From Chryseosolibacter histidinae (GTDB taxonomy: Bacteria; Bacteroidota; Bacteroidia; Cytophagales; Cyclobacteriaceae), in contig NZ_JAHESF010000038.1 of assembly GCF_018598225.1 (NCBI RefSeq), positions 1 through 62,621 on the forward strand: a DNA stretch of 62,621 nucleotides, in the 5' to 3' direction. Shown piece after piece: positions 23,951 through 32,221 of this stretch. A model generated the notes under the pieces. It was not told the DNA's origin. It did no database searches and saw nothing but the letters and a program-made list of their open reading frames with translations. Position 1 is the stretch's first letter, and each line of letters begins with the position of its first letter. Position numbers and translations under genes: made by a program.

Positions 23951-26167
23951 ATGATCAGATCTTCGCTTCTGGTTTTTCTGCTTATGCCACTGATGGCTCA
24001 TGCACAGTTCACCTACACGATGGACCAGCAGATCGTTGTTCAGGGCACCGACGGGAATGCCCTGGCCATGCCCTGGGCTGGCGGCCTTAACGCAGCCCAG
24101 TACAACGCCATGGACCTGAACCATGACGGCAAAGACGACCTTGTGCTCTTCGACCGCATGGCCGACAAGGTGATCACCTTCCTCAACCAGAACAATCAAT
24201 ATCACTACGCGCCCGAATACGAGGTATTCTTTCCGGCAGAGATTTCCAACTGGCTGCAGCTGCGCGACCACAACTGCGACGGTAAAAAAGATATCTTCAC
24301 CGGCCACCAGCTGGGCATGCGGGTATACACCAATGTAACGCCTGAAGGTGGCGCACCCGCATGGAAAGAATTTCTGTTCCACGCCGGACCCGGTGCTTCC
24401 AAAACGGAAGTGCTGCTCTCTAAAGGTTTCAGCGTGCTGAAAGTGAATCTTCAGATCCAGTCTGACGATGTTCCCGCCATTATCGACGCTGATGGCGACG
24501 GCGACCTCGATATTTTTAACATCCAGTACGCCAGCAGTGGTGTTGAATTTCACAAGAACCTGAGCATCGAAAAAGGCTGGAGCTGCGACTCGCTCGACTT
24601 TGAACGGCAGACGCGCACCTGGGGCAATTTCAGGGAATGTGGCTGCGGTGTGATAGCGCTCCACGGCGAAGATTGTCCCGCTGCCGGTCGGGTAAAACAC
24701 GCTGGCGGCAAAAGCCTGCTGTCCATCGACCTTAATGGCGACAAGCAGCTGGACCTCATCTTCTCCGAAGCTACCTGCACACAGTTGTTCCAGCTGGTGA
24801 ACGAAGGCACACTTGAGAACCCTGCCATCAACAAGTACTCCACTTTTCCTGCCATCCAGCCCGCGAACATCGTGGTGTACCCCGGAGCCTACTATGAGGA
24901 TGTTGATTTCGATGGCGCGAAAGATCTCATAGCAACACCCAACGGTTTTACACGGGAGTTTCTCTCCGCGGATTACACACAGTCGAACCTGTTCTACAAA
25001 AACACGGGCACAACGGCAAACCCGGCATTCAGTCTGGTGAAGCGGAATTTCCTGCAGGAGCACATGATCGACGTGGGTGACAATGCCGTGCCCGCGTTCG
25101 CTGATCTTGACGGTGACGGCGACTTTGATATGATCATCAGCTCCTACACCTCAGGAACCCTGCGGTCATCGATCTTCCTCTATGAGAACATCGGAACTCC
25201 CGCGGAGCCTGCGTTCAGGCTCGTCACCAAAGACTACCTGTTCCTTTCTTTCTCCAGCTTCTACAACATGAAGGTGCAGTTCGCCGACGTGAATAACGAC
25301 AACGCGCAAGACCTTGTGTTCACAGCAACGCTGCTCAACAACAATGTCACTGACCTGTATGCCATCCTCAACAAAGGCCGCGATGTTTTTGATTTCAACG
25401 ATCAGCCCATTGTGAACATGAACTTCGACCTTACGTTCAGCGAGAACATTAATGTGGTAGACATCGACTCAGACGGATATGAAGACCTGCTTGTGGGGCG
25501 GGGCAACGGCGCGCTTCAGTACTGGAAGAACAACGGCACACCGGGGCAGTTCGGGTTCACGCTCGTTGATGACACCTATCTCGGGCTCACCTCATCGGTG
25601 CTACGGCAAAACCCGGCGTGCGCTGTGGCCGACCTGGATGCCGATGGAACGCTGGACCTTATATATGGAGACCAGACGGGCATACTGAAGATCGTGCGCG
25701 ATTTCAGAAACGCTTCCGATGCGGATGCAGAAGATGCCACTACCAGCGTTGTGTTCAATCCCCTGATCACGGACCAGAATCCCTACATGGAGCAAGACCT
25801 GGGCGGGCGTATATGGCCTACCGTTGTCAACCTTTTCAATTCAACCAAGCCGGCCATCGTTACAGGAAATGTGATGGGGGGCGTCACAGTGCTGAAGAAT
25901 GACGAAGGACAGGCCCTGCCCAAAGAGCCAGTCGTTGAGATCTATCCCAATCCCGTATCAAAGACGCAAACTCTCAATATCAAAGTAGACAGAACTGCCA
26001 TCGTTCAGATCCTTTCACCCCTCGGGCAACAGCTGAGCCAACCCACCCGCCTGCAAGCACACCAACGTTACCAGTATCAACTCCCATCCCTCTCCGCCGG
26101 CCTCTACCTGCTAAAGTTCACCGTCGGCAACAACACACAGGTAAAGCGACTGGTTATTACGAACTAA
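23951..26167 (+). CDS. Secreted FG-GAP/VCBS repeat protein with T9SS type A sorting domain
   Basis: The 738-residue protein starts at ATG 23951 with signal peptide MIRSSLLVFLLMPLMAHAQ. The body is a series of calcium-binding FG-GAP/VCBS motifs of the form DxDxDGxxD, for example DLNHDGKDDLVLF, DADGDGDLDIFN, DLNGDKQLDLIFSE, DLDGDGDFDMIISS and DLDADGTLDLIYGD, nine or so in total. These normally build a beta-propeller like the integrin alpha head. The last 80 residues (VEIYPNPVSKTQTLNIKV, then LSAGLYLLKFTVGNNTQVKR) are a T9SS sorting signal. Two cysteine pairs lie near residue 225. It is probably attached to the cell surface or released; its ligand is unknown. GTG 23921 is an alternative but unlikely start. 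Confidence 0.9.
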   Translation: MIRSSLLVFLLMPLMAHAQFTYTMDQQIVVQGTDGNALAMPWAGGLNAAQYNAMDLNHDGKDDLVLFDRMADKVITFLNQNNQYHYAPEYEVFFPAEISNWLQLRDHNCDGKKDIFTGHQLGMRVYTNVTPEGGAPAWKEFLFHAGPGASKTEVLLSKGFSVLKVNLQIQSDDVPAIIDADGDGDLDIFNIQYASSGVEFHKNLSIEKGWSCDSLDFERQTRTWGNFRECGCGVIALHGEDCPAAGRVKHAGGKSLLSIDLNGDKQLDLIFSEATCTQLFQLVNEGTLENPAINKYSTFPAIQPANIVVYPGAYYEDVDFDGAKDLIATPNGFTREFLSADYTQSNLFYKNTGTTANPAFSLVKRNFLQEHMIDVGDNAVPAFADLDGDGDFDMIISSYTSGTLRSSIFLYENIGTPAEPAFRLVTKDYLFLSFSSFYNMKVQFADVNNDNAQDLVFTATLLNNNVTDLYAILNKGRDVFDFNDQPIVNMNFDLTFSENINVVDIDSDGYEDLLVGRGNGALQYWKNNGTPGQFGFTLVDDTYLGLTSSVLRQNPACAVADLDADGTLDLIYGDQTGILKIVRDFRNASDADAEDATTSVVFNPLITDQNPYMEQDLGGRIWPTVVNLFNSTKPAIVTGNVMGGVTVLKNDEGQALPKEPVVEIYPNPVSKTQTLNIKVDRTAIVQILSPLGQQLSQPTRLQAHQRYQYQLPSLSAGLYLLKFTVGNNTQVKRLVITN

Positions 26168-26384
26168 GGTGGTGACAGGTAAATGGTAATAGGTAAACGG
26201 TAATCGGTAATCAGTGGCCAGGATTAATGACCGGGATTAAAGGATTTATTGGATGGGCAGGATTAATTGACCAGGATTAAAAGGATTTACAGGATGAGCA
26301 GGATAAAATCCAATTGAATTGATTTATGTTTGCGGCCTTTGTATTTAATCCTGTTAATCCTTGAATCCTGTAAATCCTGATCCT
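26168..26384. repeat. GGTAAT- and GGATTAA-phrase repeats running into the HAD gene
   Basis: GACAGGTAAATGGTAATAGG-type phrases (26168-26214) start right after the preceding stop codon. GGATTAAnnGGATTTAnAGG phrases follow at 26218-26310, and their inverted form (TTAATCCTGTTAATCC, GAATCCTGTAAATCCTG) occupies 26345-26384, extending into the first codons of the HAD hydrolase. Related phrases occur at 27062-27122 and 36690-36735. Confidence 0.7.
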
Positions 26385-27026
26385 GGTTTTATTTTCGACA
26401 TGGACGGCGTCATCATCGACAGCAATCCATTTCATAAGATCTCCCTCAAACAATTCTGCAAAAAGTACGGCTACGATCTCACCGAAGAGCAGCTGCGTGA
26501 GAAGATTTATGGCCGCACCAATAAAGACTGGATCGTGAATGTTTTCGGGCCGCTTGACGAGCAGAAGTTGCGCGCTTATGCGGATGAGAAGGAAGCGTTG
26601 TTCCGGGAGATCTATAAGAATGACATCAAACCGGTAGACGGCCTGGTGGCTTTTTTACAAAAGCTCGAAGCGCTCGGGCTGCCGCGGGCTATCGCAACCT
26701 CCGCCCCGCGGGCCAACGTGGATTTCACGTTGTCGAAGACGGGCACCGGAAAATATTTTCCCGTGATCCTGGACGAGTCTTTTGTATCGAAAGGCAAACC
26801 CGACCCGGAGATCTACCTGAGAACAGCGGCTGCCTTAAAATTTGAACCGGCCAACTGTATCGTGTTCGAAGATTCGCTTTCAGGCGTGAAGGCCGGCAAA
26901 AGCGCAGGCTGCAAGGTTGTGGGCATCACCACCACCCACACTCGCGAAGAGCTCCACGAAACCGACCTGGTAATAGATGATTTCACCAACCTCGACCCCC
27001 AGGAACTGATCAAAAAGCTGTTTTAG
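26361..27026 (+). CDS. HAD-superfamily hydrolase, beta-phosphoglucomutase-like
   Basis: The 221-residue protein carries all four HAD motifs: GFIFDMDGVIIDSNP (nucleophile Asp in FDMDG), AIATSAPRANVDF, SKGKPDPEIYL and CIVFEDSLSGVKAGKSAG. A helical cap follows motif I, as in phosphoglucomutase and sugar-phosphate phosphatases; the exact substrate is unknown. The start is odd. Only TTG 26361 keeps the catalytic Asp, because the next Met (M of FDMDG) lies after it and a stop precedes the TTG. The first residues, NPVNPDP, are encoded by an AATCCTGTAAATCCTG repeat that fills the upstream gap. The original start may have been replaced by repeat expansion. Confidence 0.88.
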   Translation: MNPVNPDPGFIFDMDGVIIDSNPFHKISLKQFCKKYGYDLTEEQLREKIYGRTNKDWIVNVFGPLDEQKLRAYADEKEALFREIYKNDIKPVDGLVAFLQKLEALGLPRAIATSAPRANVDFTLSKTGTGKYFPVILDESFVSKGKPDPEIYLRTAAALKFEPANCIVFEDSLSGVKAGKSAGCKVVGITTTHTREELHETDLVIDDFTNLDPQELIKKLF

Positions 27027-27187
27027 TAGTATTTTAGGTCTTGGAACCCGTCTCGTTTGCCCTGAAATCAGGTATTTCAATCCTGCGAATCCAGAAAATC
27101 CTAAAAATCCTGATCCTGTGTTGGATAATTGGGGGCATTTTATCGATATTTGCAGTCCCTTTTCGGAAGGGCTAAAATTAAGCTGAT

Positions 27188-27427
27188 ATGGCGAGAGTTT
27201 GTCAAATTACCGGAAAAAAGCCGCAGGTTGGTCACAAGGTTTCACACGCAAACAACAAGACCAAGAGAAGATTCTATCCAAACCTTCAGAAAAAGCGCTT
27301 TTTTGTGCCTGAGGAAGATAAATGGATCACTCTTAAAGTGTCTACCAAGGCAATCAAGACCATCAATAAGCATGGCATCACTGCAGTGTTAAAAGAAGCC
27401 AGAGCCAACGGCAACCTGGTACTGTAA
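27188..27427 (+). CDS. rpmB: 50S ribosomal protein L28
   Basis: The 79-residue protein is typical L28: [32 protein letters not shown] and the closing segment [20 protein letters not shown]. It is a structural protein of the large subunit and carries a Bacteroidota-type length and ending ([10 protein letters not shown]). It is first in the tight cluster rpmB-rpmG-DUF4295, with 17 nt to rpmG. ATG 27188 starts the conserved MARVC sequence. Confidence 0.97.
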   Translation: MARVCQITGKKPQVGHKVSHANNKTKRRFYPNLQKKRFFVPEEDKWITLKVSTKAIKTINKHGITAVLKEARANGNLVL

Positions 27428-27444
27428 TAAAAATTTCAAGAATC

Positions 27445-27627
27445 ATGGCAAAGAAAGGCAACAGGGTTCAGGTGATCTTAGAATGTACGGAGCACAAAGC
27501 TACCGGCCAGCCCGGCATGAGCCGCTACATCACTACCAAGAACCGTAAAAACACCACAGAAAGGTTGGAACTGAAGAAGTACAACTCTATTTTGAAGAAA
27601 TATACAGTTCACAAAGAAATTAAATAA
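27445..27627 (+). CDS. rpmG: 50S ribosomal protein L33
   Basis: The 60-residue protein reads [20 protein letters not shown], then [20 protein letters not shown] and [15 protein letters not shown], a complete L33. Only one cysteine is present, so this is the zinc-independent (C-minus) form lacking the four-Cys zinc knuckle. It sits 17 nt after rpmB and 2 nt before the next small gene, forming one operon. Confidence 0.97.
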   Translation: MAKKGNRVQVILECTEHKATGQPGMSRYITTKNRKNTTERLELKKYNSILKKYTVHKEIK

Positions 27628-27629
27628 TC

Positions 27630-27785
27630 ATGGCAAAGAAAGTTGTTGCTACACTGAAAAAAGGTGACGGAAAAAGCTTTGCAAAAGTGATCCGTGCCGT
27701 AAAATCTGAAAAAACCGGTGCTTACACCTTCCGGGAAGAGATCGTGCCTGCTGAACTTGTAAAAGATACGCTGGCTAAAAAATAA
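27630..27785 (+). CDS. DUF4295 family small protein
   Basis: This 51-residue basic protein begins 2 nt after rpmG. It reads MAKKVVATLKKGDGKSFAKV, IRAVKSEKTGAYTFREE and IVPAELVKDTLAKK, matching DUF4295, a Bacteroidota-specific family nearly always found just after rpmG. The tight link and basic composition suggest a ribosome-associated role, but this is an inference; from memory some structures of Bacteroidota ribosomes report lineage-specific small subunits. A terminator follows 28 nt after the stop. Confidence 0.92.
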   Translation: MAKKVVATLKKGDGKSFAKVIRAVKSEKTGAYTFREEIVPAELVKDTLAKK

Positions 27786-27813
27786 TCGGTCTATCCGGCC
27801 AGAAAGATTTTGA

Positions 27814-27838
27814 AAAGTCCCTCCGCGGGACTTTTTTC
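27814..27838 (+). terminator. Rho-independent terminator of the rpmB-rpmG-DUF4295 operon
   Basis: AAGTCCC pairs with GGGACTT around a short TCCGC loop, followed by TTTTTT on the plus strand. It lies 28 nt after the DUF4295 stop codon and separates the ribosomal genes from ftsY. Confidence 0.85.
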
Positions 27839-27950
27839 ATATCTGCGTGGCACAATTTTATGATTTACAATTCCTGATCTTTGATTCGACCCTCGATCTG
27901 AGATCATGAGGTCAGAAATCTGAGATCTGAAATCTAATCGACAATTTCCT

Positions 27951-28907
27951 ATGGCACTGTTCGGACTGTTTTCCAAAGAGAAGAAGGAGACCCTGGATAA
28001 GGGCCTCGAAAAGTCAAAAGACAGTTTCTTTTCCAAGCTGGGCAAGGCGCTCGTAGGAAAATCTACGGTGGATGACGAAGTGCTCGACAACCTCGAAGAA
28101 GTGCTCGTATCTTCGGATGTTGGCGTGGAAACCACCCTGAAGATCATCGAGCGCATACAGCAGCGGGTGGCACGCGACAAATACATGAGCACCTCCGAGC
28201 TCGACCGCATCCTGAAAGAAGAAGTAGCCAGCCTGCTCAACGAGGGCAACCCCGACGAAGCACAGGATTTCGATACACCCGCCGGCATTAAACCTTACGT
28301 AATCATGGTAGTAGGCGTCAATGGTGTAGGCAAAACCACCACCATCGGCAAGCTGTCGTCACAATTCAAAAAGAAAGGCAAAAATGTAGTGTTGGGTGCC
28401 GCCGATACTTTCAGGGCTGCCGCCGTAGATCAGCTCAAGCTGTGGGGCGAGCGGGTAGGTGTACCGGTAATTGCAAAAGGTATGAACACCGATCCTTCAG
28501 CCGTGGCTTTCGATGCCGTGAAAGAAGGTGTTGACCGCAATGCCGATATCGTGATCGTTGACACCGCGGGCCGCCTGCACACCAAGGTGAACCTCATGAA
28601 CGAGCTCACCAAGATCAAACGAGTGATGCAAAAGGTAGTACCCGATGCGCCGCATGAAGTGCTGCTGGTGCTCGACGGAAGCACGGGCCAAAACGCTTCC
28701 ATCCAGGCAAGAGAGTTTACCAAAGCCACTGAAGTTACCGCCCTGGCCATCACCAAGCTCGATGGCACCGCCAAAGGTGGCGTTGTAATAGGCATCTCCG
28801 ACGAATTCAAGATCCCCGTAAAATACATCGGCGTGGGAGAAAAGGCGGAGGATCTGCAAGTATTCAGCAAGAGTGAATTTGTAGACTCGTTGTTTAAGAA
28901 AAACTGA
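27951..28907 (+). CDS. ftsY: Signal recognition particle receptor
   Basis: The 318-residue SRP-family GTPase docks ribosome-SRP complexes at the inner membrane for cotranslational insertion. The N-terminal acidic A domain of E. coli is reduced to a short charged stretch (residues 8-25), as usual in Bacteroidota. The NG domain is complete: N-domain helix VLDNLEEVLVSSDVGVETTL, P-loop GVNGVGKTT at residues 122-130, DTFRAAA at 152-158, DTAGR at 204-208 and TKLDGTAKGG at 268-277. The end KYIGVGEKAEDLQVFSKSEF is canonical. AGATCTGA-type repeats lie upstream, and a GGTTGCC-type repeat begins 4 nt after the stop. Confidence 0.97.
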   Translation: MALFGLFSKEKKETLDKGLEKSKDSFFSKLGKALVGKSTVDDEVLDNLEEVLVSSDVGVETTLKIIERIQQRVARDKYMSTSELDRILKEEVASLLNEGNPDEAQDFDTPAGIKPYVIMVVGVNGVGKTTTIGKLSSQFKKKGKNVVLGAADTFRAAAVDQLKLWGERVGVPVIAKGMNTDPSAVAFDAVKEGVDRNADIVIVDTAGRLHTKVNLMNELTKIKRVMQKVVPDAPHEVLLVLDGSTGQNASIQAREFTKATEVTALAITKLDGTAKGGVVIGISDEFKIPVKYIGVGEKAEDLQVFSKSEFVDSLFKKN

Positions 28908-28910
28908 GTG

Positions 28911-29052
28911 GGTTGCCGGTTGCCAGTTACCGGATGGCCGGTTGGTGCAGTGCCTTGTATTCAGCGTACAGTTTCAATTCACTTAAGGAACATAACACCG
29001 TAAAGAGTTTTACACCGAATCGAACCGGCAACAGGCAACCGGCAACCGGTAA
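28911..29052. repeat. Inverted pair of GGTTGCC-phrase runs between convergent ftsY and DUF6048 genes
   Basis: GGTTGCCGGTTGCCAGTTAC continues to GGTTGG (28911-28945), and ACCGGCAACAGGCAACCGGC ends at GGTAAC (29021-29052). The two arms are complementary over about 25-30 nt and enclose a ~75-nt middle. One arm starts 4 nt after the ftsY stop and the other touches the DUF6048 stop. Confidence 0.7.
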
Positions 29053-29805
29053 CTATTTTTTCTTTTTTGCCGGAGGCAGTGGTGGCATCTTTCTAAAAGG
29101 AAGCCTGATGAAGATCTGATAATTGAAGCCCCAGTAACTTTCGCGGTCTGTTCTTCCATAGCCGGGCACATCGTGCGGAAGCATGTCAGTGGCACCGTTG
29201 CTCTTGAGGCCGAACTTGAAACGCGCTGTATATCCCATCCAGATCATCTGCCAGATCTTTACCCGCAAGCCGGTAGTGAGCTCGTACCACCGCGCGGTGA
29301 TATCGGTGTTCACATAATCCCTCGTCAGAGGACCATAGATCGGATCGGCTGTGATCACGCCCAGGCTCTCTGAGAACTTGGAGTGTCCGTAACGCAGGCC
29401 AAGAAAGAACATGTTTCGCTCTACATCCTTGGTCAGAAAATTCACATCCGCGCCCACGCGCCAGTAGGTGCCATCGTTGCTGTAGTTGGAAGAATCCTCA
29501 GGATACGTTCTGGCCCATGAACCATAGTCGACAGCGAGGAAATAGCGATGGAAGTCTACATCGGCATTCACTTCCCAGCCTTGAAAATCATCCTGCACGT
29601 TCGATTTCACGAGGGCCAGCACATCGGTGCCGAAGCGAATACCCGTGGGCAGATACCGGTTCTTCACTGTATCGCGTTTCACGGTATCGGCAGCAGGCTT
29701 GGCAGGTGCGGGCTTGCCGGCAGGCACCGGCTTAACAGGTTTCGTTTGCTGCGCCGTTGCTGCAAAAGCCGTGAGCAGGATCAATATGCTAAAAAGTGAT
29801 CGCAA
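29053..29805 (-). CDS. DUF6048 family outer-membrane-like protein
   Basis: The 250-residue protein has a signal peptide (MRSLFSILILLTAFAATAQQ) and a Pro/Ala/Lys linker (KPVPAGKPAPAKPA). The rest is beta-rich with aromatic strands alternating in a beta-barrel style: LPTGIRFGTDVLALVKS, FHRYFLAVDYGSWART, NMFFLGLRYGHSKFSESL and YWGFNYQIFIRLPFRK. DUF6048 proteins are Bacteroidota-specific and sit next to DUF6452 lipoproteins; here the start codon overlaps the end of the DUF6452 gene by 17 nt, so the pair is translationally coupled. A barrel in the outer membrane with a lipoprotein partner is likely but unproven. Confidence 0.85.
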   Translation of the reverse strand: MRSLFSILILLTAFAATAQQTKPVKPVPAGKPAPAKPAADTVKRDTVKNRYLPTGIRFGTDVLALVKSNVQDDFQGWEVNADVDFHRYFLAVDYGSWARTYPEDSSNYSNDGTYWRVGADVNFLTKDVERNMFFLGLRYGHSKFSESLGVITADPIYGPLTRDYVNTDITARWYELTTGLRVKIWQMIWMGYTARFKFGLKSNGATDMLPHDVPGYGRTDRESYWGFNYQIFIRLPFRKMPPLPPAKKKK

Positions 29806-30604
29806 TGTTAGTAAGGGGTGGGTCCTGGATATTGGTTTTGCCTACTGTTGCCTCGGTGAACGTTGTCGCCACGGTATCGACCTTGAGGCCTGACAATACG
29901 GTTTGCCAGCCGCAGGCATTAAAGAGTTTTCTTCCTGTACGCGTATAGTCAACCTTCAGCGTCCTGGTGGATCCATCTAAGAAATTGAACACAAAGGTGG
30001 AGGTCTGTGCCGTGCTGTCAAGCGGAACATAGACGTCGCTGCGTTCTTCTTCCGAATAGGTGATCGCACCCGGGGCGTAATTGGCCGTGATCTGCTTCAA
30101 TTGCACCGGCGACACAAAAGTAAACTTTGCAAGATTGGTAAGAGGGCAACGATAGATCTCGATGTTGGTGCCTGAAGTCCCTTTCTTCTTGGGAACAGTG
30201 CCCACCACCCGCACTGAATCAAAGCCGCTGCTTTTCGTTACTTTAAGATTGGAGAGCACAAATCGCTGGCCGCAATCTTCGGATACAAACTGGGCCTGGG
30301 TGAGGTAGCTCAGGTGAAGCTCGGAGGCAACATTTCCGCTCTGGAAGTGAAAGACGGTGCTGTCCTTGAAGTAATTCAACCGGAGGCTGTCAATGCCCGT
30401 CATGGCCGCCGTATCCGCCAGCCAGACGAAGTCGGTTCCATCGGCAGTAATGCCCGTAAAAACCACGGTATCCCGGGTATTGTTCGAAAGCTTTTTGAAG
30501 GCAATACCAACAAAGTTATTGTTGAGGCTGAAGCATTCCGGCTCTTCCAGACACGCGGCGGCCATCGCCACAAAAAACAAAAACCACCCAGTCTTTTTTA
30601 CCAT
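29789..30604 (-). CDS. DUF6452 family lipoprotein
   Basis: The 271-residue protein begins MVKKTGWFLFFVAMAAACLE, where the AAAC lipobox predicts a lipidated cysteine at about residue 18. A second cysteine-rich segment (EECF-like, LEEPECFSLNN) follows immediately, as is usual in DUF6452. The body is beta-rich (RDTVVFTGITADGTDF, LSNLKVTKSSGFDSVRV, NACGWQTVLSGLKVD). The ATG at 30610, two codons earlier, is an equally possible start. The function is unknown; the overlap with the DUF6048 gene and the frequent pairing of the two families point to a shared envelope role. Confidence 0.82.
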   Translation of the reverse strand: MVKKTGWFLFFVAMAAACLEEPECFSLNNNFVGIAFKKLSNNTRDTVVFTGITADGTDFVWLADTAAMTGIDSLRLNYFKDSTVFHFQSGNVASELHLSYLTQAQFVSEDCGQRFVLSNLKVTKSSGFDSVRVVGTVPKKKGTSGTNIEIYRCPLTNLAKFTFVSPVQLKQITANYAPGAITYSEEERSDVYVPLDSTAQTSTFVFNFLDGSTRTLKVDYTRTGRKLFNACGWQTVLSGLKVDTVATTFTEATVGKTNIQDPPLTNIAITF

Positions 30605-30822
30605 GATCAATTCCGGCCGTAAAGATAAAGCATGCCGCGAAAGCCCAAATTCCAGGCCAGTTTATTTTTGACCCTGTATTTCCGGCACAGGCAGAATGGG
30701 ATTACCTTTGCGGGTTGATGGCCCGTAGAGCACGCTAAAAACGGGAAAACGGCCTCAAAAATTGAATTATAACGATTCGATCCTTGTTGGGAGATGATAA
30801 AAACCCCGGCGGATCCTGAGCG

Positions 30823-32133
30823 ATGAAAACAAAAGGTAACAGAAAGACAAAAGTCAATATCGTAACACTCGGTTGCTCTAAAAACCTGGTTGATTCTGAA
30901 GTGCTGCTGACCCAACTCAAAGGCAACGGTATTGACGCCGTGCACGAATCGGCACAGGACGATTCCAACGTAGTGGTGATCAATACCTGCGGTTTCATCG
31001 ACAATGCCAAGCAGGAATCCATCGATACCATTCTCCGGTATGTGGATGCCAAGGAAGAAGGTGTGGTTGATAAAGTATATGTAACGGGCTGCCTCTCGCA
31101 GCGCTACAAAGACGACCTCGAAAAAGAGATCCCTGAAGTAGACGCCTGGTTCGGCACACGTGACCTTTCGCGCCTGCTGAAAGTTTTCAAAGCCGACTAT
31201 AAGCAGGAGCTTGTGGGCGAGCGCATCCTTACCAACCCCAGTCATTTCGCCTATCTTAAAATATCGGAAGGTTGTGACCGGCCGTGTTCTTTCTGCGCCA
31301 TTCCACTAATGCGGGGCAAGCACATCTCAAGACCTATGGAAGAGCTTGTGCTGGAGGCGAAGAACCTGGCGAAGAACGGAACAAAAGAGCTGCTGATCAT
31401 CGCCCAGGACTCGACCTATTACGGCCTCGACCTGTATAAGAAACGCAACCTGGCAGACCTCCTGAAAAGGTTGTCTGACGTAGAAGGGGTAGACTGGATC
31501 CGTCTGCACTATGCATTCCCTTCCGGCTTCCCGCTCGATGTGCTCGATGTGATGGCCGAGCGCCCCAACATCTGCAAGTACCTCGACATACCGCTGCAGC
31601 ACGGCTCAACGCGCATGCTCCAGCTGATGAAGCGAGGCATCACCCGCGAAAAAACGGAACAGCTTCTCGCCACCATGCGTGAAAAAGTGCCGGGCATTGC
31701 CATCCGCACCACCATGATCGCGGGACATCCCGGCGAAACAGAAGATGATTTTCTCGAGCTCATGACCTTCATCGAACGCTCGAGGTTCGACAGGCTGGGC
31801 ATCTTCAATTATTCACACGAAGAAAATACACACTCTCACACCATGGCGGATGATGTGCCGCAGGAAGTGAAGCAGCAACGCGCCGATGCGGTGATGGAGC
31901 TTCAGGAGAACATCTCGAATGAGCTCAACCACGCGCGCATCGGGCAAACCCTGAAAGTGATCGTAGACCGCAAAGAGGGCGGCACCTTCATCGGTCGTAC
32001 AGAATTCGATTCACCTGAAGTTGACAACGAAGTGATGATCGAGAGCCAGGACTACCTCAGGATCGGTGATTTTGTGAACGTCAAAATTACGGGTGCATCG
32101 GAGTTCGATCTCACAGGCACTGTGGTGCAGTAA
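30823..32133 (+). CDS. rimO: Ribosomal protein S12 methylthiotransferase
   Basis: The 436-residue radical SAM enzyme adds a methylthio group to a conserved aspartate of ribosomal protein S12. The N-terminal UPF0004 domain has its three cluster cysteines in VTLGCSKN (C18), INTCGF (C56) and VTGCLSQR (C90). The radical SAM cysteines are in EGCDRPCSFCAIPLMRG (C151, C155, C158). The C-terminal TRAM domain (GQTLKVIVDRKEGG, then FVNVKITGASEFDLTGTV) binds the substrate or RNA. The conserved IAQDSTYYGLDLY and GHPGETEDDF segments distinguish RimO from MiaB. It starts at ATG 30823 and is divergent from the DUF6452 gene. Confidence 0.96.
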   Translation: MKTKGNRKTKVNIVTLGCSKNLVDSEVLLTQLKGNGIDAVHESAQDDSNVVVINTCGFIDNAKQESIDTILRYVDAKEEGVVDKVYVTGCLSQRYKDDLEKEIPEVDAWFGTRDLSRLLKVFKADYKQELVGERILTNPSHFAYLKISEGCDRPCSFCAIPLMRGKHISRPMEELVLEAKNLAKNGTKELLIIAQDSTYYGLDLYKKRNLADLLKRLSDVEGVDWIRLHYAFPSGFPLDVLDVMAERPNICKYLDIPLQHGSTRMLQLMKRGITREKTEQLLATMREKVPGIAIRTTMIAGHPGETEDDFLELMTFIERSRFDRLGIFNYSHEENTHSHTMADDVPQEVKQQRADAVMELQENISNELNHARIGQTLKVIVDRKEGGTFIGRTEFDSPEVDNEVMIESQDYLRIGDFVNVKITGASEFDLTGTVVQ

Positions 32134-32221
32134 CGTCCGTATAATTCTCTAAACCTTCTCAATAAATTTACCGTTATTCGGTTTATGGTTTTCAGAATCT
32201 CCACCACCTATACCTGTTAAC

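Noticed and set aside
23948-25063. 371-codon minus-strand frame
   Set aside because: It is antisense to the FG-GAP T9SS gene, which has a signal peptide and sorting domain; the shadow has none of these.
26400-27026. ATG 26400 as start of the HAD hydrolase
   Set aside because: It would remove the nucleophilic aspartate of FDMDG and leave an inactive enzyme although all other motifs are intact.
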